The notes under the pieces: model-generated
Seen by the model: only the letters and a program-made list of their open reading frames with translations
Told to the model about the DNA's origin: nothing
Databases searched by the model: none
In this document: in pieces, positions 16,221 to 26,098 of the stretch
Layout of the letters: every line of letters starts with the position of its first letter
Position numbering within the stretch: the first letter of the stretch is position 1
Made by a program: the position numbers and the translations under genes
DNA from: Bacteroidetes bacterium ADurb.Bin012
GTDB taxonomy: Bacteria; Bacteroidota; Bacteroidia; Bacteroidales; TTA-H9
NCBI GenBank assembly: GCA_002071415.1
Contig: MWFC01000001.1
Coordinates: 124,001 to 188,000, forward strand
DNA: 64,000 bases
Reading direction: 5' to 3'

Positions 16221-17157
16221 ATCCGGTTCGTTTTTCGATTAAATATTTATTTCTATCGTGCGATGTTCGGGAAATAAGCTCTCCTACAAATCCTGCTGTA
16301 AACAATTGAGTTCCCAATATCATCGAAAGAAGTCCGAAATAGAATAAAGGCCTCTGGGTCATTTTATATTCCGCCAGGAAAAATTTAGCATAAGCCAGAT
16401 AGCAGGCTATAAGAAATCCTATGAAAAACAGAGCTGTACCTATGAGACCGAAAAAATGCATGGGTTTTTTCCCAAACCTTCCAATAAAACTAATAGAAAT
16501 CAAATCGAGAAATCCATTGATAAATCGATTTAGTCCATACTTACTTTTCCCATGTTTACGGGGATAGTGTTGAACGACTTTTTCTCCAATCTTTACAAAC
16601 CCAGCCCATTTGGCAATAACAGGAATATAACGATGCATTTCTCCATAAATCTCAATAGCTTTTACCACCTCGTTGCGGTAGGCCTTCAATCCGCAGTTGA
16701 AATCATGTAACTTGATATGTGTAGCTTTGCGAGTAGCCCAGTTATAAAGTTTTGTAGGGATAGTTTTTGAAGGCGGATCATATCGTTTTTTCTTCCAACC
16801 CGATACCAAATCATATCCTTGATTTTTTATCATTTGGTAAAGCTCGGGGATCTCATCGGGGCTATCTTGCAAATCGGCATCCATAGTGATGATTACCTCA
16901 CCTATTGCCGCTTCGAAACCCGTATTTAATGCTGCGGCTTTACCATAATTCCTGCGAAACTTGATGGCTTTTACATGCGGATCATCATGATTCAAAGCTT
17001 CGATGATTTTCCATGAATCATCATTGCTGCCATCGTCAATAAAGATAATTTCGTAAGAAAATCCGTTTTGCTGCATTACCTTAGTAATCCAGGCATGCAA
17101 TTCAGTAAGCGATTCAGCTTCGTTATATAAAGGAATAATGATAGATATATCCATCAA
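16204..17157 (-). CDS. glycosyltransferase family 2 with two C-terminal membrane helices (DPM/ArnC-like)
   Basis: A 317-residue GT2. The GT-A core opens with ISIIIPLYNEAESLTELHAW, followed by FIDDGSNDDSW, AALNTGFEAA and the metal-binding ITMDADLQDSPDEIPEL (about 91-107). Two transmembrane helices follow (about 231-258 and 268-293), the arrangement of dolichol/undecaprenyl-phosphate sugar transferases such as GtrB or ArnC. The probable product is a polyprenyl-phosphate-linked sugar used by a periplasmic transferase. The start overlaps the DUF4199 stop by 4 bases (ATGA), and its end overlaps the GT4 start. Confidence 0.88.
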   Translation of the reverse strand: MMDISIIIPLYNEAESLTELHAWITKVMQQNGFSYEIIFIDDGSNDDSWKIIEALNHDDPHVKAIKFRRNYGKAAALNTGFEAAIGEVIITMDADLQDSPDEIPELYQMIKNQGYDLVSGWKKKRYDPPSKTIPTKLYNWATRKATHIKLHDFNCGLKAYRNEVVKAIEIYGEMHRYIPVIAKWAGFVKIGEKVVQHYPRKHGKSKYGLNRFINGFLDLISISFIGRFGKKPMHFFGLIGTALFFIGFLIACYLAYAKFFLAEYKMTQRPLFYFGLLSMILGTQLFTAGFVGELISRTSHDRNKYLIEKRTGFDRSI

Positions 17158-17717
17158 TCGTGGGTACTGATTTCTTCGTCAGAAAAACTGGGAATGGGTT
17201 TTTTTCTGGTAAAGGCAGAAATAATCAGTGCAAAAATAAGGCTCATGGCAATATTCCCATAGAATCCCTGCAAAGCCGATTTTAAAGGAGTTACACTTTC
17301 TACCCTTGCAATAGCACTGTCCAGAGCTTCGCCCGTCAAGGCAGGATTCTGTTCCAGCATCTCGATACTGCGTTCAATAGCTTCTGTAAAATAGGATGGA
17401 TCAAAATATTGGTAAAATACATAAGAATAAATCCCACCAACGATAGCTGCAATAACTCCCGTGAAGAAAGAATTCAGCAAACCATCGGTGTAGGTCAAAA
17501 TGCCATTCAGCTTTTTATCTCTTAGGATTTTATTACTGTAATAAAGAAATCCAATGTACATAGCCAGAGATATTAGAAGATTTACTATTCCAAAAACAGT
17601 ATTAAACTGGTCGAATCCGGCAATGTAATATATCAGGCTGAGGAGAATGAAAACAACTCCCATAAGGGCTCCATATTTCAAACTATTGTTGAGCGTAAGG
17701 ATTAATTTGTTTTTCAT
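17154..17717 (-). CDS. DUF4199 family membrane protein
   Basis: A 187-residue integral membrane protein with four predicted helices: about 14-36, 40-62, 82-108 and 148-170. A soluble loop between helices 3 and 4 is rich in acidic residues (YFTEAIERSIEMLEQNPALT...). The pattern and the opening NNSLKYGALMGVVFILLSLI match the Bacteroidota-specific DUF4199 family, which is frequently found directly upstream of a GT2 gene, as here. Function unknown; by position it may help the glycosyltransferase or form part of a lipid-linked sugar step. First gene of the DUF4199-GT2-GT4 operon. Confidence 0.85.
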   Translation of the reverse strand: MKNKLILTLNNSLKYGALMGVVFILLSLIYYIAGFDQFNTVFGIVNLLISLAMYIGFLYYSNKILRDKKLNGILTYTDGLLNSFFTGVIAAIVGGIYSYVFYQYFDPSYFTEAIERSIEMLEQNPALTGEALDSAIARVESVTPLKSALQGFYGNIAMSLIFALIISAFTRKKPIPSFSDEEISTHD

Positions 17718-17744
17718 AGTTTAAAGGTATTTTTACTTATTGAG

Positions 17745-17752
17745 CAAAGGTA
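17745..17752 (-). promoter_or_regulatory. -7 box TACCTTTG for the DUF4199-GT2-GT4 operon
   Basis: TACCTTTG on the reverse strand matches TAnnTTTG and lies 28 bases before the start codon at 17717. It faces away from the SRP RNA promoter. Confidence 0.6.
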
Positions 17753-17812
17753 AAAATATTCACGAAATTGTAAAAATCTTTCGATAAAGAATAAAAAATT
17801 AGAATTTTGTTG

Positions 17813-17820
17813 TATTTTTG
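17813..17820 (+). promoter_or_regulatory. -7 box TATTTTTG of the SRP RNA gene
   Basis: TATTTTTG ends four bases before the first base of the RNA helix at 17825. Because the RNA 5' end is set by its structure, this gives an internal ruler for where transcription starts relative to the box in this genome. Confidence 0.7.
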
Positions 17821-17824
17821 CAAA

Positions 17825-17921
17825 GGGTAAGTCTTATACGACCAGCTCCCGATGAACTCCCCCAGGTCCGGGAGGAAGCAAGGGTAATCGGTCGTAGCGG
17901 TGCGATATAAGGAGCTTACCC
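17825..17921 (+). ncRNA. ffs: signal recognition particle RNA, small bacterial type (4.5S)
   Basis: The conserved SRP apical domain is present: the CAGGTCCGGGAGGAAGCA core at about 17863-17880, with the GGAAGCA-like GGAGGAAGCAAGGG segment that binds Ffh. It is flanked by pairing arms (CGACCAG...CGGTCG and AGCTCC...GGAGCT). The closing helix is GGGTAAG (17825-17831) with CTTACCC (17915-17921). A T-rich run (TTTCTTATTTT) follows. About 97 bases, the usual length of the Bacteroidota form without an Alu domain. Functions with Ffh and FtsY in co-translational targeting. Confidence 0.95.
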
Positions 17922-18020
17922 TTTCTTATTTTATAGATTTTTATCTTAACGAGGCTGAACAATACTATTATCACTCTTTCACCGTAAGAAATTTGTAAAG
18001 ATGCATGAGATGCATCGGAA

Positions 18021-18050
18021 GAAAAAACCTGCTTTTGAGCAGGTTTTTTC
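18021..18050. terminator. Bidirectional terminator before the TonB receptor 3' end
   Basis: AAAAAACCTGC pairs with GCAGGTTTTTT, an 11-bp stem with a 6-base loop and A/T tails on both sides. It can end the reverse-strand TonB receptor transcript and any forward read-through from ffs. Confidence 0.88.
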
Positions 18051-18071
18051 ATGGCGCATGAAATAGAAATA

Positions 18072-21000
18072 TTAGTTGAAAATATAACGAATTCCGACTT
18101 GCCCCATCCATCGTGAGCTTATCAGACCGCTGTCGTCGATATTCCATACTTCGCCTTTAGGTTTCTGGAAAGTAAAGGTTGGTACGGTTTTATTGCCATC
18201 GGCATCAGCTTTGAGTCCCTGGAAGTTAAGAAGAGGATAATTACCATAATATCCTGATACATAATATTTACGACCCCAATCGGAATTAATAAAATTACCC
18301 AGATTGAAGATATCGAAAGTAATCTGAAGCGTATTTCGTTTGCCGGCTACGTTAACATAAAAGTCCTGTGCCAAATGAAGGTCAATGTTATGTTCAAAGG
18401 GGGTGCGGGCAGCATTGCGTTCGGCATACATGCCACGACGAGACCTCAAATAATCGTCCGATTCTATGAAAGCAGTCAGATCATTCCATTGCTGTTCTTT
18501 ACTTATAACAATATTTCCATTGGCGTCTTTGACATCGAGTAAAATAATATCGTTTTGATCTTTAGGAACATACATCAGTTCCAAACTTTGGTTATCTTCA
18601 CCCAGCCATGATTTGGTATTATCCTGATAACCCCATGAAAATCTTTGACCCGATTGTCCTGAATAGAAGAATCCAATAGTTGTGGCACAATGTTTCAGAT
18701 AGTCGATTTTCCATGATATATAGCCCACGATGCGATGACCCATATCAAAATCAGAGATGCTGAAGTCGAGGTCATTTTTCCCTCTTACATTGGGAACGCG
18801 CCATTGAGAGGAGTTTTGGGATGATTGTCCATCGTTCATCGAGCGAGCTGCTCCAAAGGTATAGGCTAAACTCGTGTATAAGCCATTATGGAAGGTTTTC
18901 TGCAACTGAGCAGTGAGATTATAAGTATATCCCAGAGATGTATTGGTTGCCCACATAATGTCAGTATATTTAGCACCCTGCAGGTCAATTTTTTCCCATA
19001 AAGGGCGGTTATCGCCGGTTCCTGTCAGATGAAGTCCGGATTTTTTATAAGCAAGGTTCTTATAAAGTACATTATTAATGTTTTTGGTGTAAGTAACATC
19101 ACCAGTTGCAATCACATCCCAAGGTAGTTTTTGGTCGACGGCCAAACTCATACGCCAAACCTGAGGGAATTTGAAATTCTTAGCAAATAGGTCGATCTGG
19201 CCTGAAGGTGTAACTGGATCTCCGGGTTTCCATCCGGGCTGGTTGTTCCAATCGGGATTGAAAATCAGATAAGGGCTCGTAGGGTTCGAAACATAGGTTA
19301 CCCTCATGCCGCCAAGCATAAGTCCATTGTTGTTGTAAACACCACCTGGCCAAACATAAGGTATGCGGGAAGTGAAAATACCTATACCTCCTCTAACCTG
19401 AGTACTTTGATCATTGAATACATCCCAGTTGAATCCGAATCTGGGCGACCATAACAGATGGACATCAGGCATTTGACCGGTTTGTGCCCCTTGCAAATCC
19501 CATCCATTCTGTTCTAAAACAGGAATGATGTTATTATTGAAATCTTCGTTTACAATGGGATCGTCTAAAAACATGGGAATATCAACCCTGAGGCCAAAGG
19601 TAAGTTTCAAATTATCCAGAGCTTGATATTCGTCCTGAGCATAGAATCCCAACTGAAGGGCTTTGAATTTTGTAGCTGCACTCGAACCATCACCCGTTTT
19701 CCCATCTGTCATCGAAAATGTTCTATCATATTGAGTAGCTGTATCATTGTTCAAGAAATCATCAATGCTGTTATAGGTATAAACTCCGAAATTTTGACGG
19801 ATGAAGAGGTTATACATGTTATAGAATTCGTTGTGCGTACCAAATGTAAGGGTATGTTTTCCAGAGTACCATTCGAAATTATCGGTAAGAGTGATAATAT
19901 CCTGATCGAGCTGATTGGCTGTGGAAAATTGTTCAGAACCAAGATTGATGCTGCCTTTACCGTCGCGAATGCTCACGTAAGGGAAATTCTGTCCCATAGG
20001 ATCGCGGTCATCTCTAACAAAGGTAAGTCCCACAATCAGGTTGTTGGCAAATTTGTTTCCGAAGATACTTTTCAGTTCTAAAGCCGATGAATTGGTGGTA
20101 GATGGAAAATATATACCCGCATTTTCGAAAGTGATGTTGGTATTGGTTTGATACCCAGGTTCGGTTTTTGTTCCTTTTGTATATTGATGTCGAAGGGTAA
20201 GCTTATGGTTTTGATTGATGTTCCAGTCGACACGTCCAAATATTTTGGTGCCGTCGAGTTTTTTTATAACTCCCTGAAATCCACCCGGGTCATAACCATA
20301 CGATTTTACCTTTTCGATTAGTTGACTAATTTTATCTACATCCGAATTGCCTTCATAAGTAGAAAATTCGAAAGGCTGAGGAGTTTCGTCCTTTTGAATC
20401 TCGACGTTGCCAAAAAAGAAAACTTTATCCTTGATGATAGGGCCACCTAAGCGAACGCCATAAGTTTTACTCGAAAAATCGGGTAGTTTCTTTCTTTCGA
20501 TGTTGGAATCGTCGGTGGGAGTTTTTCCTGCGAGGTCTTGATTACGGAAATAATAATAGGCCGAACCTTCAATTTCATTAGTTCCTCTTCGAGTTACGGC
20601 ATTGATTCCTGCACCGGCAAAACCACCCAATTTGATGTCGTAAGGAGCAATAGCAATATTCAACTGATCGATGGCATCCATACTAAAGGGGCTTATACCG
20701 GTTTGTCCACCGTTGGTTCCACTTCCGGCTAATCCGAATACATCGTTGTTAACGGCACCATCTATAAATATGGCATTGTAGCGGTTGTTCATGCCAGCTA
20801 CCGTAAGATTGGGTCCATCGCTGGTTTCCTGAACCCGGGCTTGAGGCGTCAATCGAGTGTAGTCGGTTAGATTGCGCCCGATGGTTGGTAATTTATCGAT
20901 TTTGTCACGTGTTATATTGGTTTCACTACCGGTTCGATTTAAATCGAAGATTGCACTTCTTTCAGCAGTGATTTCGACACCGGAAATTTGAGAAAGCTTC

Positions 21001-21335
21001 TCGGCTAAAGAGACATTAATTCGCGAATATTGTCCTAATGTAAGGAAAATGTTCTCTTTCAGAAAATCTTCGTAACCAACATACGAAATTTTCAAGGTGT
21101 AAGGACCACCAACGTTGACATTGGGAATTCGATAGAAACCATTGATATCGGTGGTTGTACCATACTGCGTGCCTGAAGGAACATGGATAAGTATGACCGT
21201 CGCTCCGGGTAAACTTTCACCATTAGTCCCGGTAACTTTCCCATTGATCCCAGAAGTAGTAATCTGTGCAAACGAACTGCCTGCTCCTATCATGATAAGT
21301 ACAATCATGCAGAGTTTTCGGAAAATTTGATTCAT
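18072..21335 (-). CDS. Oar-like TonB-dependent receptor with carboxypeptidase-regulatory-like domain
   Basis: A 1087-residue outer-membrane receptor. A signal peptide (about 1-24, ending SSFAQ) is followed by a CarboxypepD_reg-like beta-sandwich (about 28-110: GINGKVTGTNGESLPGATV, GFYRIPNVNVGGPYTLKISY). Next comes a plug region (about 135-250: KIDKLPTIGRNLTDYTRLTP, FIDGAVNNDVFGLAGSGTNG and INAVTRRGTNEIEGSAYYYF). The rest is a long beta-barrel with GFYAQDEYQALDNLKLTFGL and ending in an aromatic strand (QVGIRYIFN). No SusD partner gene lies next to it, so it is of the Oar/OmpA-related receptor group and not a SusC pair. Ligand unknown. Transcribed alone. Confidence 0.9.
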   Translation of the reverse strand: MNQIFRKLCMIVLIMIGAGSSFAQITTSGINGKVTGTNGESLPGATVILIHVPSGTQYGTTTDINGFYRIPNVNVGGPYTLKISYVGYEDFLKENIFLTLGQYSRINVSLAEKLSQISGVEITAERSAIFDLNRTGSETNITRDKIDKLPTIGRNLTDYTRLTPQARVQETSDGPNLTVAGMNNRYNAIFIDGAVNNDVFGLAGSGTNGGQTGISPFSMDAIDQLNIAIAPYDIKLGGFAGAGINAVTRRGTNEIEGSAYYYFRNQDLAGKTPTDDSNIERKKLPDFSSKTYGVRLGGPIIKDKVFFFGNVEIQKDETPQPFEFSTYEGNSDVDKISQLIEKVKSYGYDPGGFQGVIKKLDGTKIFGRVDWNINQNHKLTLRHQYTKGTKTEPGYQTNTNITFENAGIYFPSTTNSSALELKSIFGNKFANNLIVGLTFVRDDRDPMGQNFPYVSIRDGKGSINLGSEQFSTANQLDQDIITLTDNFEWYSGKHTLTFGTHNEFYNMYNLFIRQNFGVYTYNSIDDFLNNDTATQYDRTFSMTDGKTGDGSSAATKFKALQLGFYAQDEYQALDNLKLTFGLRVDIPMFLDDPIVNEDFNNNIIPVLEQNGWDLQGAQTGQMPDVHLLWSPRFGFNWDVFNDQSTQVRGGIGIFTSRIPYVWPGGVYNNNGLMLGGMRVTYVSNPTSPYLIFNPDWNNQPGWKPGDPVTPSGQIDLFAKNFKFPQVWRMSLAVDQKLPWDVIATGDVTYTKNINNVLYKNLAYKKSGLHLTGTGDNRPLWEKIDLQGAKYTDIMWATNTSLGYTYNLTAQLQKTFHNGLYTSLAYTFGAARSMNDGQSSQNSSQWRVPNVRGKNDLDFSISDFDMGHRIVGYISWKIDYLKHCATTIGFFYSGQSGQRFSWGYQDNTKSWLGEDNQSLELMYVPKDQNDIILLDVKDANGNIVISKEQQWNDLTAFIESDDYLRSRRGMYAERNAARTPFEHNIDLHLAQDFYVNVAGKRNTLQITFDIFNLGNFINSDWGRKYYVSGYYGNYPLLNFQGLKADADGNKTVPTFTFQKPKGEVWNIDDSGLISSRWMGQVGIRYIFN

Positions 21336-21625
21336 AATTTAATGGGTTAGATTATTGAGGTTGAGTTGTCCGAAATCATAACTTAGATAAATATATATGT
21401 GTATTCATTTTATCAAAAGGTTATCAATAAATGTAAACAGCCTCTTCGAAATCCTTGCAAAACTATCGAAGAGTATGAGAATATCATTTAAATAAACTTA
21501 AAGTTTTTATTAATTCTCTTTAAAAGCAGATAAAATATTTTATTGATCAGGTGGTTATAAAATGATTCAGAGATACATTACCCATATGACTTTTCGAGTG
21601 ATAAGGAGAATCATTCTTTGAAGGT

Positions 21626-24600
21626 TTATTTTAGGGCAGTAATGAGGATTTTTTGAATGGAGAGGTTGGCTTGTTCGGGTACCAGGCTCAACCATGTGGT
21701 AGTGGCTGCATTCCATCCCGTAGTTGAGTTCAATGGTGCAACAAAGGTATTGGTAACAGGGTTTTTTAATAATTTAATAACCACGCCTCCTGTTTTGGTT
21801 TTTCCGTGGCCATAGTTTACGACGATTTTGGCGTCTTCTTGTAAAGGATGGGAGAGGCTGACTACTATAAAAGCTTCGCTTTTGGCAGGATATGTTTTTG
21901 CATCAAGTGAAAATTGAACCATTTGATTGGTTTCGAGATTTAATGGTTCGTCTGTAATTTGCGTCAGAGTATCTGAGAGTATCAGTTTCAGAGTTCGCTG
22001 CAAGCCTTCGATGGCTTCCTGACGGTGAGGTTCGAGATGCAGGGCAATCAAATAATTATCGAAAGCTACGCCAAGATCGTTTTTATTTTCGGCAATTTTC
22101 CCTTCAGCAAGCGCTTTTTCATAAGTAATTCCTTCCACTTCGCGTGGAGTAATGAGTAAGGCATTGAGTTCGGCAATTTTTTTCGAGGGGTAGTCTTCGG
22201 TTGGTTTTAAGTTTCGAGCCGTTAGATAATGTTTGAGAGCATCATTATAAAGTCTGACGTCGAAACAACTATCGGCCGATTTTATGGCGTGTTGAAAACG
22301 AGCTTCTAAAAGGGCATTGTCGCTAAGAATTTTTTGTATTTCTTTTATCTTTTGTCCGGGTAATGCCTCAGAAGGATTAACTTCTGCCGCTTTCCTGTAA
22401 AAGCTAATAGCTTCTTCAAGTGCGCCTTGCCGGTAAAGGCTATCGGCTTGTCGAAAATTGTTTTTATATGCAAGTTGTCGTTGTTCTATGGCTTGTATTT
22501 CTTCATCAATTTGTTTGAGCCTGTTTGCAGCATATTCCTGATCGGGCATCACCTGTGTGGCTTGCATGAAAAACTGACGTGCTTCATATAATTTTCCTGC
22601 CTTGTATGAAGCATCAGCTTTGGTAATAAGATTGTGATACTGTTCGGTTCGAGTAGCAATTTCCTGAATTATATTCCGAAGTTCTGTAATTTTTTGCTTT
22701 GGATATTCTTCATTCGGTTTCAATTGAACAGCATTTTCATAAGCAAGGACTGCTTGGGAATAATTTTTTAGTTTATCGAGACTATCAGCGGTTTTTATCC
22801 ATCGAGTATAATCCTGTTCTCGCTTCTCGATGGTTTTTATTTTTGTTTCAATGGCTAAGATTTGATCCAGTGGATAAGTCTCATTCTGCTTGATTTGACT
22901 GGCTTCCTTATAATATGTTAAAGCCGTTATCAAATTATCTGATTTATATAATGAATCAGCTTTGGCAATGGCTTGCTGGTATTTGAGTTCGTTAGCCTTC
23001 ATCTGTGCAATAATTCTATGAAGAGCTTCTATTCTATCTTTCACTTCTTCATTGTTCGGCTTGATAGATAAGGCATTCTGATACATCTCGAGAGCATTTT
23101 GATAATCTCCTGCGTTTTCGAGATTCTTTGCATTAGCCTTGGCAAGAGTAAAGGCATCGTTTTCGGCCTTTTCTTTTTCGGTCTTTAAAATCTTAATCTG
23201 TTCGATACGTGATTGTGGATAAGGATTTCCGGGCATAAGCTGGCTTGCTTGCTGATAAAAACCGAGCGCCTTATCGAGATCCTGAGCATCAAAGGCCTCA
23301 TTTCCCCTTGCTACGTAATCATTGAAAGACTTTTCTTTTTCTGCCTTCGCCAGAATGAGTGAATCCATTTGTTGAACCTTCTGACTGGGATAAACTTCAT
23401 TTGGATTGATAGCTTGTGCTTTTTGATATTCTAATTTAGCTTGCTGCCATTTCCCTTCTTTAGCCAATTGATTGGCTTGGACAATAGTTTGCCTGTAATT
23501 GGCCTCAATAGCAGCTTTTTGTTCGAGTTGCAGTTGTATTTCTTCGACTTTCTGTTGAGGATATTTTTCGTCGGGATAAATTTTCAGCGCATTTTGATAT
23601 GCTGCCAAGGCATTTTTCAAATCTCCCGTTGCTAAGTATTGGTCGGCAAGTTTGATGTTAGATTCATAAGTTTCGCGTTTTTGCCGCAAATTGCCAAGAA
23701 TATTTTCAATTTCGGAAATACGCGCGCTGGCTGCTTTATCATTAGGTTGAATTTTCAATACCTGCCGATAGTAAACTAAAGCCGAGTCATACTGTTTGGA
23801 TTCAAAGAAATTTTGGGCTTCTGAAAGCGTCTGACTGTAAAGTTTCAGGCGATTTTGCTCTACTATTAATAGGGAATCGCTCTGGGCTTTTTTTCTTGAA
23901 GCCAAAAGATCGTTTGTTTTTAATTGTATAGCTTCTGCATAAGCTTTCGAAGCATTCTCATATTGCTTTTCGCTTAAATATCTATCGCCTCGAGCTAAAG
24001 TTTGAGCATACTTTGCCTCTTTCAAGGCAATATCCTGACGAATTCGAGATGATTCCTCTATTTTTTGAGAGGCAAGAGCATGATTGGGCTTAAGTGCTAA
24101 AGCTTCGCGATACAGTTTCTCGGCTTGTTCGTAATCTTTTTGATTTTCTGCTTCACCAGCCCTGGCTAAAAGCATTTCGAATTGTTCATCAATCGATTTT
24201 TGAACTAATAAAGTGCTGTCGATGGAATGTATTCTATCGAGGGCTCTTTTGTCATTGGGAAAGATTTCGAGTGCAGATTGAAGAACTTCTTTTGCCTTGG
24301 CAAATTGATTATTTTTCAATAATCTATCTGCTTGAACCAACTTTTCGTCAAAGGCGTTCCGAAAGGCTTGCTGTTGCTTGAATAAATCTTCGATTTCTTG
24401 AATTTTTGTCTTTGGATAAGTTTCGTCGGGTTTCAACTTAATAGCACCTTGGTAAAGAACAAGGGCATCGTTATACATCTTATTGGCAAGCAAGTTGTCA
24501 GCTTTTTGTATGGCTTGTTGATAGTTTGCCTGAAGCTGTCGGAAGTTTGTTTCGAGTTCGTCGATTTGTGCAAGTTTAGCCCTTACTTGCGCATTATTAG

Positions 24601-25969
24601 GTTGAAGTTCGGAAGCTTGCTGAAGGAAGCTTCTAGCTTGAGAATAATTTTTGGCGACAATATATTGATCGGCTTGTTTCAAAAGTTCTTCGAAATGAAT
24701 GGCAATTTGTTTTTGCTCGTTGAATTTTTGTGTGAGTATTGCGATTTGTTCTTGGGGATAGGTGGAGTCGGGTAGGAGTTTAGAAGCCGATTGGTAAGTT
24801 TGAATGGCTTTGGTGAATTCTCCATTTTTTTCGAGCTCGGCTGCTTGATGAATGAGTTGTTCATACGATCTACGATTTTTTACCAACTGATCAATCCGTG
24901 GCTGCAATGATTTGATTTTCGAAGAACCATAACTGTCGTTCGGTTTGAGTAGAAGGGCATCGGAAAATAATTGATACGCTTTTTCTATTTCGCCCGATTT
25001 CAAATAATTATCTCCTTCGTTGATCAATGATTTATAGCGCTGCTGCCTCGATGATTCATCGGCATACAAAGCCTGGATTTCGCGAATACGTGTTTTAGGG
25101 TAAGTTTCATCGGGATTGATGTCAATGGCCTCTTTATAGGCTTTCATAGCTTCATCGAACTTTCCTGCTGCGAAGGCTGCATCTCCTTTGGCTTTGGCTT
25201 TCTGATACTGTGAGCTGATTTCTGCCTGATAAGTCAGGATGTCATTAATTTCATCGATTTTTTGTTGGGCTTCAACACCTTCGGGTAAAATTTGATTAGC
25301 TTCCGTAAATAGTTGGAGTGCTTGTTCATATTTTTGAAGTTGATATGCCTGATTGGCTTCAGCAAGCTTTTGTTGATAAAGTATGCGAGCTTGTTTCTCT
25401 TGCTGCTGACTTTGTGCGAGCCCCTGAGCAGCCTGTTCATCGTCCCCCTTTATCTGCAACGCACTGCTAAATGCTTTCGAAGCATGTTGATATCGTTTGG
25501 CTTTCAGAGCATCATTCCCTTCAAGCATGGCTTCATTGTATCGAGCAATTTGTTTCTGCTGGTTTTCTATCTTTTTCTTTAATTCATTCAAACGTGAATG
25601 TAAATGAGGGTCGATAAATGAAAGATGTTCCAAGTGCCCCACCAGTTTATTGGCTGAGGCGTAATCCTTATTGCGAAATGCAAGTTCAGCTTCATAAAGC
25701 AGAGTCTGAGCTTCCTTATTAAATTGCTCGGCCGATGATAAGGCCTTTTCCAGCTCGATAATACGATTTTGAACTTTTGTATCACCAGGTTTCAACTTAT
25801 CTGCATACCTATACGCCGATAAAGCCGATCGAAGATCATTTACTCTGTAAACACTGTCGGCAAATTTCACGGCTTTTTCGAAAGGGGAGAGGTTTTGCTG
25901 AGCATTGGCGGTAATATAAAATAATGACGAATAGGTGATTATTAAAACGAGGCGAAGGGTATTTCTCAT
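21626..25969 (-). CDS. giant secreted or periplasmic TPR-like repeat protein
   Basis: A 1447-residue protein. The longest frame starts at 26041, but a TAATTTTG box at 26024-26031 lies downstream of that point; ATG 25969 gives a clean signal peptide (MRNTLRLVLIITYSSLF..ANA). From about residue 30 to 1320 there are about 23 tandem units of about 56 residues. Each has a helix like YQQAIQKADNLLANKMYNDAL, a second helix like VLYQGAIKLKPDETYP, and a third like KTKIQEIEDLF. The P-[DN]-E-x-Y-P turn recurs in more than half of the units. The last 130 or so residues form a distinct beta-rich domain (around MVQFSLDAKTYPAKSEAFIV). The role is unknown; it looks like a long periplasmic scaffold or spacer. 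No partner gene is adjacent. Confidence 0.82.
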   Translation of the reverse strand: MRNTLRLVLIITYSSLFYITANAQQNLSPFEKAVKFADSVYRVNDLRSALSAYRYADKLKPGDTKVQNRIIELEKALSSAEQFNKEAQTLLYEAELAFRNKDYASANKLVGHLEHLSFIDPHLHSRLNELKKKIENQQKQIARYNEAMLEGNDALKAKRYQHASKAFSSALQIKGDDEQAAQGLAQSQQQEKQARILYQQKLAEANQAYQLQKYEQALQLFTEANQILPEGVEAQQKIDEINDILTYQAEISSQYQKAKAKGDAAFAAGKFDEAMKAYKEAIDINPDETYPKTRIREIQALYADESSRQQRYKSLINEGDNYLKSGEIEKAYQLFSDALLLKPNDSYGSSKIKSLQPRIDQLVKNRRSYEQLIHQAAELEKNGEFTKAIQTYQSASKLLPDSTYPQEQIAILTQKFNEQKQIAIHFEELLKQADQYIVAKNYSQARSFLQQASELQPNNAQVRAKLAQIDELETNFRQLQANYQQAIQKADNLLANKMYNDALVLYQGAIKLKPDETYPKTKIQEIEDLFKQQQAFRNAFDEKLVQADRLLKNNQFAKAKEVLQSALEIFPNDKRALDRIHSIDSTLLVQKSIDEQFEMLLARAGEAENQKDYEQAEKLYREALALKPNHALASQKIEESSRIRQDIALKEAKYAQTLARGDRYLSEKQYENASKAYAEAIQLKTNDLLASRKKAQSDSLLIVEQNRLKLYSQTLSEAQNFFESKQYDSALVYYRQVLKIQPNDKAASARISEIENILGNLRQKRETYESNIKLADQYLATGDLKNALAAYQNALKIYPDEKYPQQKVEEIQLQLEQKAAIEANYRQTIVQANQLAKEGKWQQAKLEYQKAQAINPNEVYPSQKVQQMDSLILAKAEKEKSFNDYVARGNEAFDAQDLDKALGFYQQASQLMPGNPYPQSRIEQIKILKTEKEKAENDAFTLAKANAKNLENAGDYQNALEMYQNALSIKPNNEEVKDRIEALHRIIAQMKANELKYQQAIAKADSLYKSDNLITALTYYKEASQIKQNETYPLDQILAIETKIKTIEKREQDYTRWIKTADSLDKLKNYSQAVLAYENAVQLKPNEEYPKQKITELRNIIQEIATRTEQYHNLITKADASYKAGKLYEARQFFMQATQVMPDQEYAANRLKQIDEEIQAIEQRQLAYKNNFRQADSLYRQGALEEAISFYRKAAEVNPSEALPGQKIKEIQKILSDNALLEARFQHAIKSADSCFDVRLYNDALKHYLTARNLKPTEDYPSKKIAELNALLITPREVEGITYEKALAEGKIAENKNDLGVAFDNYLIALHLEPHRQEAIEGLQRTLKLILSDTLTQITDEPLNLETNQMVQFSLDAKTYPAKSEAFIVVSLSHPLQEDAKIVVNYGHGKTKTGGVVIKLLKNPVTNTFVAPLNSTTGWNAATTTWLSLVPEQANLSIQKILITALK

Positions 25970-26023
25970 AAACAGACAAAAATTCTCAATCAGGAACACA
26001 AAATATATAATACGTTTTTCTGG

Positions 26024-26031
26024 CAAAATTA
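26024..26031 (-). promoter_or_regulatory. -7 box TAATTTTG of the giant repeat protein
   Basis: TAATTTTG on the reverse strand matches TAnnTTTG. It puts the transcript start near 26019, leaving a leader of about 50 bases before the ATG at 25969. Confidence 0.55.
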
Positions 26032-26098
26032 GTATATTCATGATGGATTCTGAAGACCTATTTTGTTTTAACCTTTTTCAATAGGATAAAAGGTGATA

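Noticed and set aside
18072-21335. SusC of a polysaccharide utilisation locus
   Set aside because: No SusD gene is adjacent and the domain order fits Oar-like receptors.
21626-25969. Direct-repeat array that could be mistaken for a CRISPR
   Set aside because: The repeats are coding, about 168 bases long, divergent and continuous in one frame; there are no spacers and no cas genes.
25970-26041. Upstream start of the giant repeat protein
   Set aside because: The added residues come before a natural signal peptide, and the -7 box lies downstream of this start.
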